Shown here piece by piece: positions 1-12,569 of a DNA stretch of 64,000 nt. Position numbers and translations under genes: made by a program. The stretch comes from Ipomoea triloba (taxonomy: Eukaryota; Streptophyta; Magnoliopsida; Solanales; Convolvulaceae). A model generated the notes under the pieces. The model searched no databases and was not told where the DNA came from. It saw only the letters and a program-made list of their open reading frames with translations. The stretch lies in NCBI RefSeq assembly GCF_003576645.1, contig NC_044922.1, positions 21,769,372 to 21,833,371 of the forward strand, in the 5' to 3' direction. The stretch's first letter is position 1. Each line of letters starts with the position of its first letter.

Positions 1-211
1 TGCAATACTCAAAAATCTTCATCAATACCTCATCATTTCATTATCATCATTTATTACAGTATTTGCTTCAGGCAAACTAAAATCAACAAGATGAGTTGAG
101 ACTCATTCTTCGATGACAAAATGCTTTGGTTTGCGGCACGTAGGGACCAAAGCCCTTCACAGCCACATTGATAGCAAACTTCTAGCTAGAATTTTGCCTC
201 AATAAGTATGG

Positions 212-306
212 TCGTCATTGATTATCTTGATCACTTTGCTTCTTATTTTTGAGCTCGANTCGTCATTGATTATCTTGATCACTTTGCTTCTTATTTTTGA
301 GCTCGA
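212..306. repeat. 47-bp direct repeat around a single-N gap
   Basis: Positions 212-258 and 260-306 are the same 47 bases (beginning TCGTCATTGATTATC), separated by one N at 259. This is what remains when two contigs with an unrecognised overlap are abutted with a one-base gap. It is best read as an assembly scar rather than a biological repeat. Confidence 0.85.
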
Positions 307-2342
307 AACTCATACTATACCAGTTATAACCTCGACCTCAACCCCTTATAAAGTTGCTCGATTGGGCAACATTATGTGCTTCAGGCAGTAGTGAAAAACC
401 AACAATACATGCATTTTGATTCTTCATCAACAACTAGTTATGTTTCTTAGCTACAATGAGTGCTAATCAGCTTAGAATGCTTCATAATTTGTTGTCTTGT
501 ACTGCTGCTAGAGTACAAGGTTACTCGCATGAAAAGTATACATAGTATTTTCAAATAAGTATTTATCTGAAACTTCTTGTTTGCAGAGTTTTAATTGCGA
601 GACTATTTTATGCAGAGCTAAATTATAGTTAGTTACTGACTTATAATCTTAAAACTCGAGAGTAAAAGCTAGTCAAATTGTGCCTAATGAAGGACAATTG
701 ATGGCTATTGGTCGAAATGGTCCTTCAGGGACTTCCAATCAAATACTCATTTTTAAGGTCGCGGTTCAAGTGGTGACGTATGAAAAAGAGAGCTTTTACC
801 TTCTGGGTATCAGTGCTCTGTGACTTAGCAACAAAAGCTTGTCTGAATTCCTTAGATGCCAAATGTATTCAATATCTAGAGCCCAAGTTTAATAATCGCT
901 TCTACCAAAAGAGAGTTTAATAAAACCACATTTGGCAATGGAGGACATGATCTACAAGATCATCATTTTCATGTAACTCTACAAAGCAATATGTGACAAC
1001 AATGGGAAAACCACTATTTTGAATACATGTTCAAACAATGGATGAAGAAACACTATTTTACAAAAATATGCATATATGCATCTTAGTATTCTGATGCAAC
1101 CATATCAATCCGATACAAACATAATAAGAATTGATTATGCATTCGATATCCAAAGTCATAGAACATACATGGATACATATACATATAATTTGGTATATAA
1201 CCACATGTATTTACCATTTTCAAGCATCATGGTTCATGTAGAGCTTAATTTATATCCATGATTCGGGGGGATAAAACAAGAGAATTTATATTTACAAAAC
1301 CATGTATTTACCCAAATACTTTAACCATAGCTTGATGAGGGGTTCATATACTCACAAGTAGTTAACAAACATGGAGTATTATCACACTAATTATCATAAG
1401 CACACATATACAGATAATAAAATCAAAAGGGAGAATACGTATTTCGCAAAAACAAGGATTGGAGGTTCCAATTCATATTGGAAGGCACTATGCACAAACA
1501 AAGTCATAGATTTCATAATAATATGCACAAGACAAGATAGCAAGCATACCGTTCACCGAGAATCACGATAGAGACTCGTGCTGATAACGTGTTGTAATTT
1601 GGCTTCTCAATTAGCTCAGTTCTCGCGTGGTGATTGCCCGGTAATTGCTTAGGATTATATATATGATAATGTAGTGTAGATAAGGCAAAGGAGAAGAAGA
1701 AGAACAAGAACACAAGATCACAAAAGCTCAAAAGCCACCTTTTATTCATCCATCAACATGTATATATATACAATAGTACAACTCTTCATTTCTCAACATA
1801 ATGAGGGAGTTGGAAAGTGGCAAATGAAAAGTCTCAAAATAATGGTCATTAGTAATATATTTATAACAATTAGTTTGATGAATTGATATTTATTAGTGTA
1901 ATACCCATTTTTTTATATTAGCAAAATAATTATACTTATGTTTATTAAATGAAGTCAACAAGTCAAAGCTTCTAAAATTTGACCTTGGATAAAATTACCA
2001 AATTACCCTTTTCTCACCCTTAAAGGTTAAGAAATCACTTGGGTTGGATAAAGACTTCATTTGAAAGAAGATAAGGAGATTGGCTAGAGAGAAGGGAAGG
2101 AAAAAAAATCTTGAACGTAGTTTTGATCTCCGTCATCTTCAACTTAGGTCTCAAGTTGTTAGAGTATTCTAGGTAAGTTTGACCTCCATAAGGTCTTCCT
2201 CAATAGTGGGGGTTTTGGTGTGGTTTTTGAGGAGTTTTTGTAAGTGTGATTAGAAAAGAGAAAATATGGGTGGAGGTAAAAAAGAAAATTAAAAAACAAA
2301 GCAAAATAAAAAAAAACAGGAAAAAAGATTAAAAAAGAAAAA
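260..2342. repeat. First copy of a 2083-bp exact-looking duplication (probable assembly artefact)
   Basis: This block recurs at 2344-4426 with a constant offset of 2084 bases. All reading frames compared give identical peptides in both copies. The copy is bounded on both sides by single Ns (259 and 2343) and stops inside a poly-A/G tract that the second copy continues through. It contains no recognisable host gene; it carries a Copia-type LTR remnant on the minus strand and the start of a second LTR-like sequence. Confidence 0.9.
1590..1868 (-). mobile_element. Copia-type LTR remnant (first duplicate copy)
   Basis: Read on the minus strand, the segment starts TGTTATAAATATATTAC and ends AAATTACAACA, giving the TG..CA borders of an LTR. 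It is followed by CGTTATCAGCACGAGTC, which resembles the primer-binding region found just inside the LTR of many plant Copia elements. A short leader-like stretch continues to about 1430. No gag or pol coding sequence is visible, so this is a solo or truncated remnant. Family assignment is inferred from the LTR/PBS layout only. Confidence 0.5.
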
Positions 2343-2343
2343 N

Positions 2344-4426
2344 TCGTCATTGATTATCTTGATCACTTTGCTTCTTATTTTTGAGCTCGAAACTCATACT
2401 ATACCAGTTATAACCTCGACCTCAACCCCTTATAAAGTTGCTCGATTGGGCAACATTATGTGCTTCAGGCAGTAGTGAAAAACCAACAATACATGCATTT
2501 TGATTCTTCATCAACAACTAGTTATGTTTCTTAGCTACAATGAGTGCTAATCAGCTTAGAATGCTTCATAATTTGTTGTCTTGTACTGCTGCTAGAGTAC
2601 AAGGTTACTCGCATGAAAAGTATACATAGTATTTTCAAATAAGTATTTATCTGAAACTTCTTGTTTGCAGAGTTTTAATTGCGAGACTATTTTATGCAGA
2701 GCTAAATTATAGTTAGTTACTGACTTATAATCTTAAAACTCGAGAGTAAAAGCTAGTCAAATTGTGCCTAATGAAGGACAATTGATGGCTATTGGTCGAA
2801 ATGGTCCTTCAGGGACTTCCAATCAAATACTCATTTTTAAGGTCGCGGTTCAAGTGGTGACGTATGAAAAAGAGAGCTTTTACCTTCTGGGTATCAGTGC
2901 TCTGTGACTTAGCAACAAAAGCTTGTCTGAATTCCTTAGATGCCAAATGTATTCAATATCTAGAGCCCAAGTTTAATAATCGCTTCTACCAAAAGAGAGT
3001 TTAATAAAACCACATTTGGCAATGGAGGACATGATCTACAAGATCATCATTTTCATGTAACTCTACAAAGCAATATGTGACAACAATGGGAAAACCACTA
3101 TTTTGAATACATGTTCAAACAATGGATGAAGAAACACTATTTTACAAAAATATGCATATATGCATCTTAGTATTCTGATGCAACCATATCAATCCGATAC
3201 AAACATAATAAGAATTGATTATGCATTCGATATCCAAAGTCATAGAACATACATGGATACATATACATATAATTTGGTATATAACCACATGTATTTACCA
3301 TTTTCAAGCATCATGGTTCATGTAGAGCTTAATTTATATCCATGATTCGGGGGGATAAAACAAGAGAATTTATATTTACAAAACCATGTATTTACCCAAA
3401 TACTTTAACCATAGCTTGATGAGGGGTTCATATACTCACAAGTAGTTAACAAACATGGAGTATTATCACACTAATTATCATAAGCACACATATACAGATA
3501 ATAAAATCAAAAGGGAGAATACGTATTTCGCAAAAACAAGGATTGGAGGTTCCAATTCATATTGGAAGGCACTATGCACAAACAAAGTCATAGATTTCAT
3601 AATAATATGCACAAGACAAGATAGCAAGCATACCGTTCACCGAGAATCACGATAGAGACTCGTGCTGATAACGTGTTGTAATTTGGCTTCTCAATTAGCT
3701 CAGTTCTCGCGTGGTGATTGCCCGGTAATTGCTTAGGATTATATATATGATAATGTAGTGTAGATAAGGCAAAGGAGAAGAAGAAGAACAAGAACACAAG
3801 ATCACAAAAGCTCAAAAGCCACCTTTTATTCATCCATCAACATGTATATATATACAATAGTACAACTCTTCATTTCTCAACATAATGAGGGAGTTGGAAA
3901 GTGGCAAATGAAAAGTCTCAAAATAATGGTCATTAGTAATATATTTATAACAATTAGTTTGATGAATTGATATTTATTAGTGTAATACCCATTTTTTTAT
4001 ATTAGCAAAATAATTATACTTATGTTTATTAAATGAAGTCAACAAGTCAAAGCTTCTAAAATTTGACCTTGGATAAAATTACCAAATTACCCTTTTCTCA
4101 CCCTTAAAGGTTAAGAAATCACTTGGGTTGGATAAAGACTTCATTTGAAAGAAGATAAGGAGATTGGCTAGAGAGAAGGGAAGGAAAAAAAATCTTGAAC
4201 GTAGTTTTGATCTCCGTCATCTTCAACTTAGGTCTCAAGTTGTTAGAGTATTCTAGGTAAGTTTGACCTCCATAAGGTCTTCCTCAATAGTGGGGGTTTT
4301 GGTGTGGTTTTTGAGGAGTTTTTGTAAGTGTGATTAGAAAAGAGAAAATATGGGTGGAGGTAAAAAAGAAAATTAAAAAACAAAGCAAAATAAAAAAAAA
4401 CAGGAAAAAAGATTAAAAAAGAAAAA
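2344..4426. repeat. Second copy of the 2083-bp duplication, contiguous with downstream sequence
   Basis: Same sequence as 260-2342. This copy runs on without a break into 4427 and beyond, so it is the one to keep if the duplication is an artefact. Collapsing 259-2390 would shorten the window by about 2.1 kb. Confidence 0.9.
3674..3952 (-). mobile_element. Copia-type LTR remnant (second duplicate copy)
   Basis: Identical to the LTR remnant at 1590-1868, shifted by 2084 bases. If the 2083-bp duplication is an assembly artefact there is only one such LTR in the genome. Confidence 0.5.
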
Positions 4427-5600
4427 AGTACTTACGTGGCAGTGAGGCAGATGGCTCTTAAACACTTTGGGGCCCACCTACCATGCTGCAAAATCTCCTA
4501 TTTTGCAGGGGAAAGATACCAACAAATTTCCATCTCCCATTTGTTAAAAAACTACCCCCAAAACTTTTACTATTCCAAAATCCCACTAAAAGCTAAAAAT
4601 GGGGATGGCCTAATTCACTCTTTTTGAGTTGGGTTTATCATTGGAGCCCTAAGATTGATGTTTTGAAAATATTAGGGATTTTGACAAGGAGTATTTAGGT
4701 GAGTTAAATAGCTAAGATTTGGATATTTTAGGTAAGTAGTTAACTCTTCTCTCCTTATTTTGCAAAACCCATAACCTATTTTGGAGTCTCTACTACTTTG
4801 AATACCCATTTTAGGGTTCATTTGAGTTAAAAATATTTTGGGCTTTTGATGACTCAATCTAGTTATGATTGTGAAAGTTTGATTTCACTATTATTCGGTT
4901 GATGGGTATGATTTGTACTAAGGTATTTTGCTCTAAAAGAGGATCAAGTAATTTATTTGACAATTATTAGTTTATGATTTCATATTTGTTTTGCCAATTT
5001 ATGAGTTATACGGATTCCATAGTACTTTTGGATACGTACTTTGTTACGTGATTTTTAAGAAAATGGTTTTTGCTACAATGGGCTATTTGAGTATAAGAAT
5101 TATTTTGAATGTTTGACCAAACTCATGAGGCAACCTACATTTTGTTATTTGTTCTGTTCGGCTTGGAACGTTTCTAAGAGCTCAATCCGAATCGTCGAGC
5201 TTGACTCATTCTAAATTGTCGAGTCTTTACTTTTGAACTATTTGATGGAACGTTCAATCCGGCTCATTCTGAATCGTCGAGCCTGACTCATTCCGAATCG
5301 TCGAGTCTTCTTGGACTATTATGCCGATAATGGCATGTGCCACAAGGCATAATTATGCATGGTTGTAGGTTGTCAATGAGTCATGGGTTAAAGAATGATT
5401 TGAACTTTTGAAAGTATTGTGCTATGAATTAATGTTGATGCCCATGTAGCTAAAGCTAAATCTTCTATTTATTACTCTAAAGCTTATTGTATTTTTTTTT
5501 AAGGTTACTTGATCCGGGGTTAAGAAGAGTATCACTTACTAGGCATTAGCTCAGCACTTTGGTATTTCTGATTTGTTAAGCCATTTTTGTCATTGATTTT
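3981..5600 (+). mobile_element. Possible Gypsy-type LTR or other retroelement remnant
   Basis: The sequence begins TGTAATACCCATTTTTT, resembling the TGTGACACCC-type start of plant Gypsy LTRs. Near 5525-5565 it carries a stretch like those seen near LTR ends (AGAGTATCACTTACTAGG). Between 5180 and 5310 a short motif, GAATCGTCGAG with a spacer, recurs four times, partly degenerate. No coding domain is present and no second LTR or target-site duplication was found. Confidence 0.3.
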
Positions 5601-7370
5601 TTTTTATTTTAAAAACAGCCCTAGCTAACACATGAGCTAGTACACTTATTCTCTAATCTAGGTATAAACTGAAAGGACATTGCTCCAAAATATCTTCGAA
5701 ACTCCTTGCATGCGCTAATCACACAACCAACATAAGAATGGTCAGATCCGAAATTATCACTTCCTTTACCGCCATTGCCTCCGCCATATATAAACATATA
5801 AAAATCCGCCATATATAAACATATAAAAATCTACTGATGAGAGCCCTTACTATGTTTATCAGTATTTGAAACATTTTACTGACAGTAGTCATCCCTGACC
5901 AAGCTTATTATATTCTTCTATATATGCAGTAGTTTTACACATTTCTTGAGACAACCCTTGTGACATTATCATTACTGAGCTGCTCTTTATTGCGTTCTTC
6001 TCGGATTGGAGAGTGTTGGGCTGCGGCTTGAAGAGTCAAGTCCAGGTCAATATCCTATCAACAAATCATGCTTGACCCTATACAGATATATGGGAGCAAC
6101 AGTATAAAGAAATAATGTTGCGTATTTGTTATCGAGCTTGTGACGTAAGTAAATGCTTGACCCTATACAGATATATGGGAGCAACGACTTTTCTTGCCTC
6201 AAATTCAATTTTCTTTGAAGTAAATATTAAATTCAATTCAAACTATACAGCTTTCCTGAGGGAGAGAGAGAGAGAGCCCAGTATGGCACAAAAAGGACTC
6301 CAAATCTACTGCATGCACAAATATATATACACTACATACAGTATAGTAATTGCTAGAAAAGGCCCTATTCAATGCAATTTTTAAGCAAACAAACAAGAAA
6401 CACTAATCTATCCACAAATAGAGAGTGAACATAAGGATTTTTTAGGTGAACATAAGGATTAAACAGAAGAAAGATATAAACTTCATTTCAGTGAAACCCT
6501 AACATTCCAAATTCTGTTCACCTAAGGATTTGACTCAATCCTCTCATCAAATTCTTCACCGAAAGAGCAGTCTCCTCTTCATAAATGTTCAAAGCGTCAA
6601 ACCCAAATATACTTTGAATAGTAGAACTGTTTTTAAATTTATTTATGTATGAACTTCTCCTATATAACTTTGTATTAATATATTTTAAAATACTTATTTA
6701 AATATAAATATTTGGGCATTAAGCCATTGGCGGCTTAATTTTTTAAAATTAATCATAGCATTATATTTTATGCCAGGCTGTCAAATTATAGTTTTAATTC
6801 TTTTTTAAAGTACTATTGACTCTTTTACAATGTAGTATCTGTTCATATATAACTAATTTTTCAACCTACTAAAGCACAAAGAGTCAACATCGCCTCCACT
6901 GAAGCATATCCATAAATATTATAAATTGTAATAGTATCATATAATTAATTATTCATCATCAATTTGTGCTGTGTGTATTTAGTTTTTATTCTTACGGATG
7001 GGTATTTTTTATACAAAGATAAACAATACTTACTTAAAAATGACGCTATTATATTTTTAGATTGATTTTCTTGGATAGAAATCCAGACAATGCTAAGCAA
7101 GTTCTTACTGCACATTAAAAATGATATTCATGGATGATTCAGTCTATTTTGGGAGGAGAAGAGAATATTTGTTAGAGTTTATAGTCTCCGTGATGTGAGA
7201 ATTCACATTGGTTTTTTTTAGAATTCACTTTGTTAATAATTGAAATAAATACTTAGGGTATTCAAAGTTTATTAATTTGTCATTAATTATAACTAATGCT
7301 AGAAACGTGTATATATGAATTTTTTGACCCAAAATTATTTTATCAATAAGAATAAGAACTAATTACACAA
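5601..7370. other. Intergenic AT-rich sequence, no gene seen
   Basis: No coding region can be supported. Two small tandem duplications are visible: a roughly 25-bp unit beginning CCGCCATATATAAACATA repeated at about 5780-5831, and a unit containing CTATACAGATATATGGGAG at about 6075 and again at 6163. The remainder is AT-rich without recognisable repeat ends. Confidence 0.6.
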
Positions 7371-7377
7371 CAACCGG

Positions 7378-8230
7378 TATGTTTGAGAATGGAGTTGAAG
7401 CTTCCATGTCATGCGATATGATAGATCGAATAAGAAGCTGAAGGCGTATTGGAAGTAAATACACTTATATGCCTAAATAGTAAATACATACACTTTTGTA
7501 TTAATCTATAATTTTCCTCCAAAGAAAGGCCATTTGTGCTAGAAAATTAGGAAATATTGGAAAATCAGCATACTATTTAGCTTCTTTAGGAATAAACTTA
7601 CGGGACTTATGTAAAAGCTCCAAATAGTTTCAACGGAATGTTCATTGGGACTACAATCCATTGTGCCCTGGGCAAGCAAGACTCTCAACATAGAAACACA
7701 TTACAAATGTATCTAGAGAACAAGAAATCCTTCAGAACTTCCTTCAGTTGGTCTTTTTTTCCTATCATAAACATATGCATGTACATACCCATTTCCAACA
7801 CTTAGCATGAATAATAATTCTTGTGCATTTTTTTTTTTAAGAATAGAATTCTAATGTGAAGGCATTCGTCGCTAAAAGTATCTCTAAGTTAAGGCATTTG
7901 GATAGCAAAAGCACTGATCCATGATTCTTGTCTGCATACTCCTTCATAATCCATACTTGTATTGTTTTGATGACAATGCATGCCATGCAATAAAAACAGT
8001 CATCTACTCCCAACGCAACACAACTATCAAGTTTTCTTTCTCGTGCCTCAGTTTGGGAGTAGGTAAGATTCTGAATTCATTATGCATAGATCAAATTATA
8101 CAATCCTATTGCCCGACCAGAAATTCCAATTACAATTCAAATCATGCACATATCAAATGTCACGTACCCGCCAGTGAAATTTATTGCGAACACATACTAA
8201 CACAGCTTAATTAATTGCGCAAGAAAGCAA
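7378..8230 (-). pseudogene. Decayed duplicate of the neighbouring F-box (FBA-type) gene
   Basis: The sequence matches the adjacent gene at 8324-9373 in two blocks. About 7380-7450 resembles its start-codon region (compare the GAAGCTTCCATGTC context near 9366). About 7740-8190 resembles its C-terminal F-box-associated half, for example TCATTATGCATAGATCAAA versus TCATCACGCACAGGATCAAA. The middle of the gene is missing and the remaining frame is broken many times. The 3' flanking motif GCAAGACTCTCAACATAGAA occurs at about 7676 and again at about 8226, so the unit was duplicated with its flank. It is non-functional. Confidence 0.65.
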
Positions 8231-8323
8231 GACTCTCAACATAGAAACACATACTAACGCAGCTTATATGACGACTATGACGACCTGAGTCGTTCTTTGG
8301 GAAATCCACCAGCAATCCTACTC

Positions 8324-9373
8324 TCAGTTCATCTTCTTTCCGATCATAAACATATACTTTCCCCAGGACCAACCCATAGTACTTAGGAATAATACTTCTT
8401 GTGCATTGTTTTTCTGAGAATAGAATGTTAAACTAAAGCTACTCATAAAATTATATGGAAGTTGAGGCATTTGGATAGCAAATGCAGTCATCCAGGATTC
8501 GTGTATACCATATTCCTTCATAATCCATATTTGCAGCGTTGTGGTATTGAATTTTTCCTCTTTGTGAACCATGCATGCCATGGATAAACAGTCATCTATA
8601 ACCCCCAACCCGACTATGGAGAAATTTTGTCTGAGTCCGGGAGTGGACAAGATTTTGAATTCATCACGCACAGGATCAAAATATACGATCAAGCTTCCCG
8701 AAAAATGTGAATCTTTGATGTCATTTGCCCACCAGTGAAATGTTTTGTGAAACTCCACACTGCCTCTAGCAGAATTCAAGTTATAAGGAAAGTGCACTAG
8801 TCGCCACTCTTTGTGGTGGAGGCTTGCAGAGATAACAAATGGAATGCCAAATAAAAGCCGCGGGTCTCTATTGATAGGACGACCTTGTAATCTCTAGTGC
8901 ACGAGTCGTAGCATAGCCCTCCAAGGAAACTCGATCACTTTCCTCAAACACCTGGTAGACGGGTTCCACAAAAAAATATCTCTCACAGCCATCAGAAGCA
9001 CAAACCCGTTGCAAGAACACAAAAATCTAACAGGGTATTCGTCGCTTACACACGGCAATTCGTCGCTTACACGAATCAATGGATGAGCAACCTCTCCAAA
9101 CGGCAATTCATGCCTTTGAAGACGAGAATCATGGCTTGTGGATCTAACTAAGAATTTGGAATTCCAGTTATAATCCTGGCTTTCGGATCCGAGCGAAAGT
9201 AAAATCACTCTTCGTTCTCCACGATACGAGAGCTTGAAATCTGAGTCGTCTATCAACGAACGCCACTGTTTACATACGCATTGGCACCGGATCACAGCCT
9301 TCATCGGCAACTGCAAAAGTATATGAAGAATGATTTCATTAGGTATTTTTGACAATGAAGCTGAAGCTTCCAT
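8324..9373 (-). pseudogene. F-box protein with F-box-associated domain, interrupted by one in-frame TAG
   Basis: The reading frame starts with MEASASLSKIPNEIILHILL, a canonical F-box (residues about 8-50, including the LPMKAVIRCQCVCKQWRSLI segment) that would bind Skp1/ASK in an SCF ubiquitin ligase. After it come an FBA-like segment (SCNGFVLL, LWNPSTRCLRKV) and a C-terminal half (VEFHKTFHWWANDIKD, IVYFDPVRDEFKIL). A TAG at 8894-8896 (codon 160) splits it, but the frame stays open on both sides to a stop at 8324, 349 codons in all. Around the stop, the conserved segment normally containing GLCYD is missing or degraded, so some sequence has also been lost there. It could be a recent pseudogene, a null allele or a sequencing error. 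Substrate unknown. Confidence 0.75.
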
Positions 9374-9419
9374 GTCGTGCGAATAAAATGCTGAAGAGCA
9401 TTGGAAGTAGGGTTTGTGA

Positions 9420-10430
9420 GGCTCTTACCTTTTTATAGGGCAATGGAGTAAAATTTTTACCACAAGATCTCAAATCTGTGGTTTAGTTTTTTTTTTTTTA
9501 AATAAATCATTCTATTTTATGCCAGATTGCCAGGAAGTCAAATTAATTATTGTTTTAATTCATGCATGTATAATTTGTATCCCTAAATTACAATTCTCTT
9601 ATAATTCAAAAATTAAAATTGATTGATGCATGGTTAGTTAGGAAAGAAAGTAGAAATTGTAATACTTTGATGAAATGGCATACTTATGAAAAACGAAACT
9701 CGACCCGATTTCACGGAAGAGATGTATCAATGACGATATAATGGAATTTAGCTTGGCAACACGGGGAAAGACCCACATTATATTATTGTTTCCACGTACT
9801 AGATATTTGTGTCAATTTATTTTTCCTTCAACTTATTTATATTTTACTAATTTTTCGATCGGCAATGTTTGTTTATCGGCTACCCCGCCCAAAGATTACA
9901 AAATCAACAAATATATTTTTCTCTTTTTTTTGGGTGTACCCAGAGTTTCCACTACAATAGTTACTAATATCTCGCTGAATTGGAGACACCTCTTTAAATG
10001 AGGCAGTTGGTTTAGAGATTTAATGCTGCTTACACCACTTTAAGATGTGACAGTTGATTTGGAGATTTAAGGCTGCTTCATATGCAATGTATGATCGAAC
10101 CCTTGACATTTAGTTTGCTAGGCGAACCTGCTAAAGACCAAAAAAGTAAACTCATGTATCAATTGACACACATTTTATGATTATTCCTAGTAAATTTTTA
10201 ACGTAGTTTTCACTAGGAAATTCCAGCCTTCATGATGTAGAAAACAAGAAATTCCAATGTAGAAAAATCCCAATGTCAATGACACGCCCAAGCACAAAGC
10301 AAACCTGATCTAAATAGAACAGTATAATAATGTAACTAAGAATTAAAATAAACATATATAAATACAAGATGGAATAAATATAGGCATTCGGATTTACCAT
10401 ACCAATGATATACATCCTCTGTTCGTTAGC
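9420..10430. other. Intergenic sequence upstream of the FBA-type F-box gene
   Basis: No coding region or clear transposon end is visible. This stretch should hold the promoter of the minus-strand F-box frame starting at 9373, but no core motif stands out from the AT-rich background. Confidence 0.5.
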
Positions 10431-10431
10431 A

Positions 10432-10675
10432 AATCAACATACTAATTTGCTTAATTCTTTAGAAAAAAAGATGCTGAACTACTACTTCAATAGTTTGAAG
10501 ATTGGGACAACTACATACGTAGCCTTTTCAACTCTTTATTTCTAGACTTTCATTATTCTGGGCAAGCTAGGTGTTGGTGCTGGGCTTATCATCATCACCT
10601 CTTCAAATCAATCCATTATGGCCGATTAGGGCAAGCAAAACTCTCAACATAAAAGCACATACTAGCAGAGTATCT
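10432..10675 (-). other. Third copy of the F-box gene 3' flank
   Basis: The sequence resembles about 7560-7700, with shared words such as GCAAGCAAAACTCTCAACAT, the flank just 3' of the FBA-type F-box genes. No coding half follows, so this is an isolated fragment of a duplicated flank. Confidence 0.45.
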
Positions 10676-10859
10676 ACGACAGGGTGGGACGTACATTCGA
10701 TCGCTCTTAAATTTATTTTTTTTTCCTTATCAATGCATTTGGAGTCAATGGGAGTCAAGGAGAAGCTATGGAGATGGGTGCAACACTTCCAAGGGAGCCT
10801 AAGAGTTGTATTTTCAATGGTATTGGTCATTTGGGCAAACTAAAACAAAAGAGAAGCAA

Positions 10860-12110
10860 AAAGTCAAGGTGTTGAAATTTCTGCACGTCGACGTCTTAGT
10901 GATTGGACGATATCTCAGCCTATAAATATTCAACTTGAGTGATTCTTATGCCATTGGAAATCCAATTTTAAGGGCTACAACTTTGTTTAATACCACAAAG
11001 GCTAATGAAGTGTTTTTGAGGGTTAAAAATAGCGTAGAAGTCAAAGCAGTTGCACAGAATTTTGAGAAATGCACTGTAAATCGCATAAAAGCATACGGCC
11101 ACCCATACGGCTGTATGTGAGGCCATATGGCACCTGCTCTGCAATTATTTAAGCTCGTTTTGAGCATTTTGAACTCGGTTTTGACCCATGGTTGAACCCT
11201 AGACACTCCCATTTACTCCCTTTCATATTTTTAGGTTAAATTAGGCTTAGATCTATGTTTCTTTTTAACACTTTTGGAGCTTGTAATCTTGGATTTGAAG
11301 CTTGGATTTCAAGATTCCACCACCCATTTCAATAGAGAAACTTTCTTTCCTTTATCTCTTTTCTTTTGCAAGATTTATATTTATTACTTGTGTTTTTGTG
11401 TGTTCTTTATGCTATTTAATCATGAGTAGTTAGTTTATAGGCTTGAGTTAGGGTTGTATTATCTATTTTGATGCTTAAGTTGTGATTATTGTGAAAACGG
11501 GGAAGAACCCCAACCTAGGGTTCATGTGTTTGAGTTGGGTTTTTAATCTATCTTGCAATAGTTGATGCATAGCAATTGTTGTTTGTGTTTGGAAAGTCTT
11601 TCATCTCAATGGGAATTGGATGTAAGACTTGAGCCTTCCCAGGCCACTCTCGAACCCAATTTCCCTTCTATGGAAATAGGGGTAGATTGGGACTTAAATA
11701 GCTTTTGTTCTTTAAGAACTTGGGTTAATACACCACGGGAGTGGGCAATCCTTGTTCTAATCCTTGTGGAAACTTGGATTTCTTTGTGCTTGCCTCAAGA
11801 ACCTAGGTAAAATGTTCTTCCCCCAAACTTAAGTGTTAAAGCATCTAGATGGTAATGCCCCTAACTTGAGTCATATTTCTTTATTTTGTATTTGTGTATT
11901 GTTTATATGTGTTTGTTCTACATTGTTGTCGTTTGCTTAGCTTCTTGTTGATTTCCTTGTGCTAGTGTCTAGTTTTGTGATTGCATATTGCGTGTCATAA
12001 CCCCCAATCCTCAGCGGAACGACATTTCACACCCGTACACTCACCGTCACTCATTTTTGCTACACATCAGTGTCCAACCAGCACTCTACACCTATAGGGG
12101 CTTTTGGATC
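10860..12110 (+). mobile_element. Probable LTR-retrotransposon remnant (Gypsy-like LTR/leader), non-coding
   Basis: This 1.2-kb block has the composition of a long plant LTR and leader: a transcript-leader-like region with repeated TTTGGAGCTTG and AACCCTAGACACTCCC words, and near 12010-12030 the motif CCTCAGCGGAACGACA, similar to sequence near the 3' end of some plant LTRs. The region around 11095 contains a small palindromic CATACGGC..GCCATATGG stretch. No gag/pol is present and no paired LTR was found. The family call is an inference. Confidence 0.35.
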
Positions 12111-12369
12111 GGAGATGCACATTGGAAGCGCTGCTATCATCTATTCAACATACAAATTCTTTTATAGCACGTTTTGTTCACGGAATGGATTTGGAGATAA
12201 TAGGAATGCTATTCCATAAGGAATAGAATAAGTAAGGAATAGAACATGAATTGTATTATATTGTTTGGTTCGCTGAAAGAATAGACTTTAGGAATTGTAT
12301 TCCAACGTTTGGTTAGTTAAAGGAATAGAAATGGAATATATATTTAAAAGACATAAATACCCTTATACA

Positions 12370-12370
12370 A

Positions 12371-12440
<70 letters not shown>
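12370..12440. repeat. (TTA)n microsatellite
   Basis: Uninterrupted run of about 23 TTA/ATT trinucleotides inside the composite inverted-repeat element. Confidence 0.95.
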
Positions 12441-12442
<2 letters not shown>

Positions 12443-12569
12443 ATAAGACTTTTATATAATATTATTCTATAGCAATTACAATATTAATAAAATGATCTAT
12501 AAATTATGAAATAAAATATTCATATATAAATAATAAAAAAATTCAAAGAACATTTAATAATATTTAGAA

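Noticed and set aside
1076..3833. Pairs of small open frames at a 2084-bp offset
   Set aside because: Identical because of the duplicated contig; no family similarity, and part of them lies in LTR or leader-like sequence.
5621..5812. 63-codon minus-strand frame with a Gly-rich start
   Set aside because: It begins within a small tandem duplication and has no recognisable similarity; too weak to call.
10571..10843. 90-codon plus-strand frame
   Set aside because: It starts in duplicated F-box 3' flank sequence and has an overlapping frame on the opposite strand; no domain recognised.
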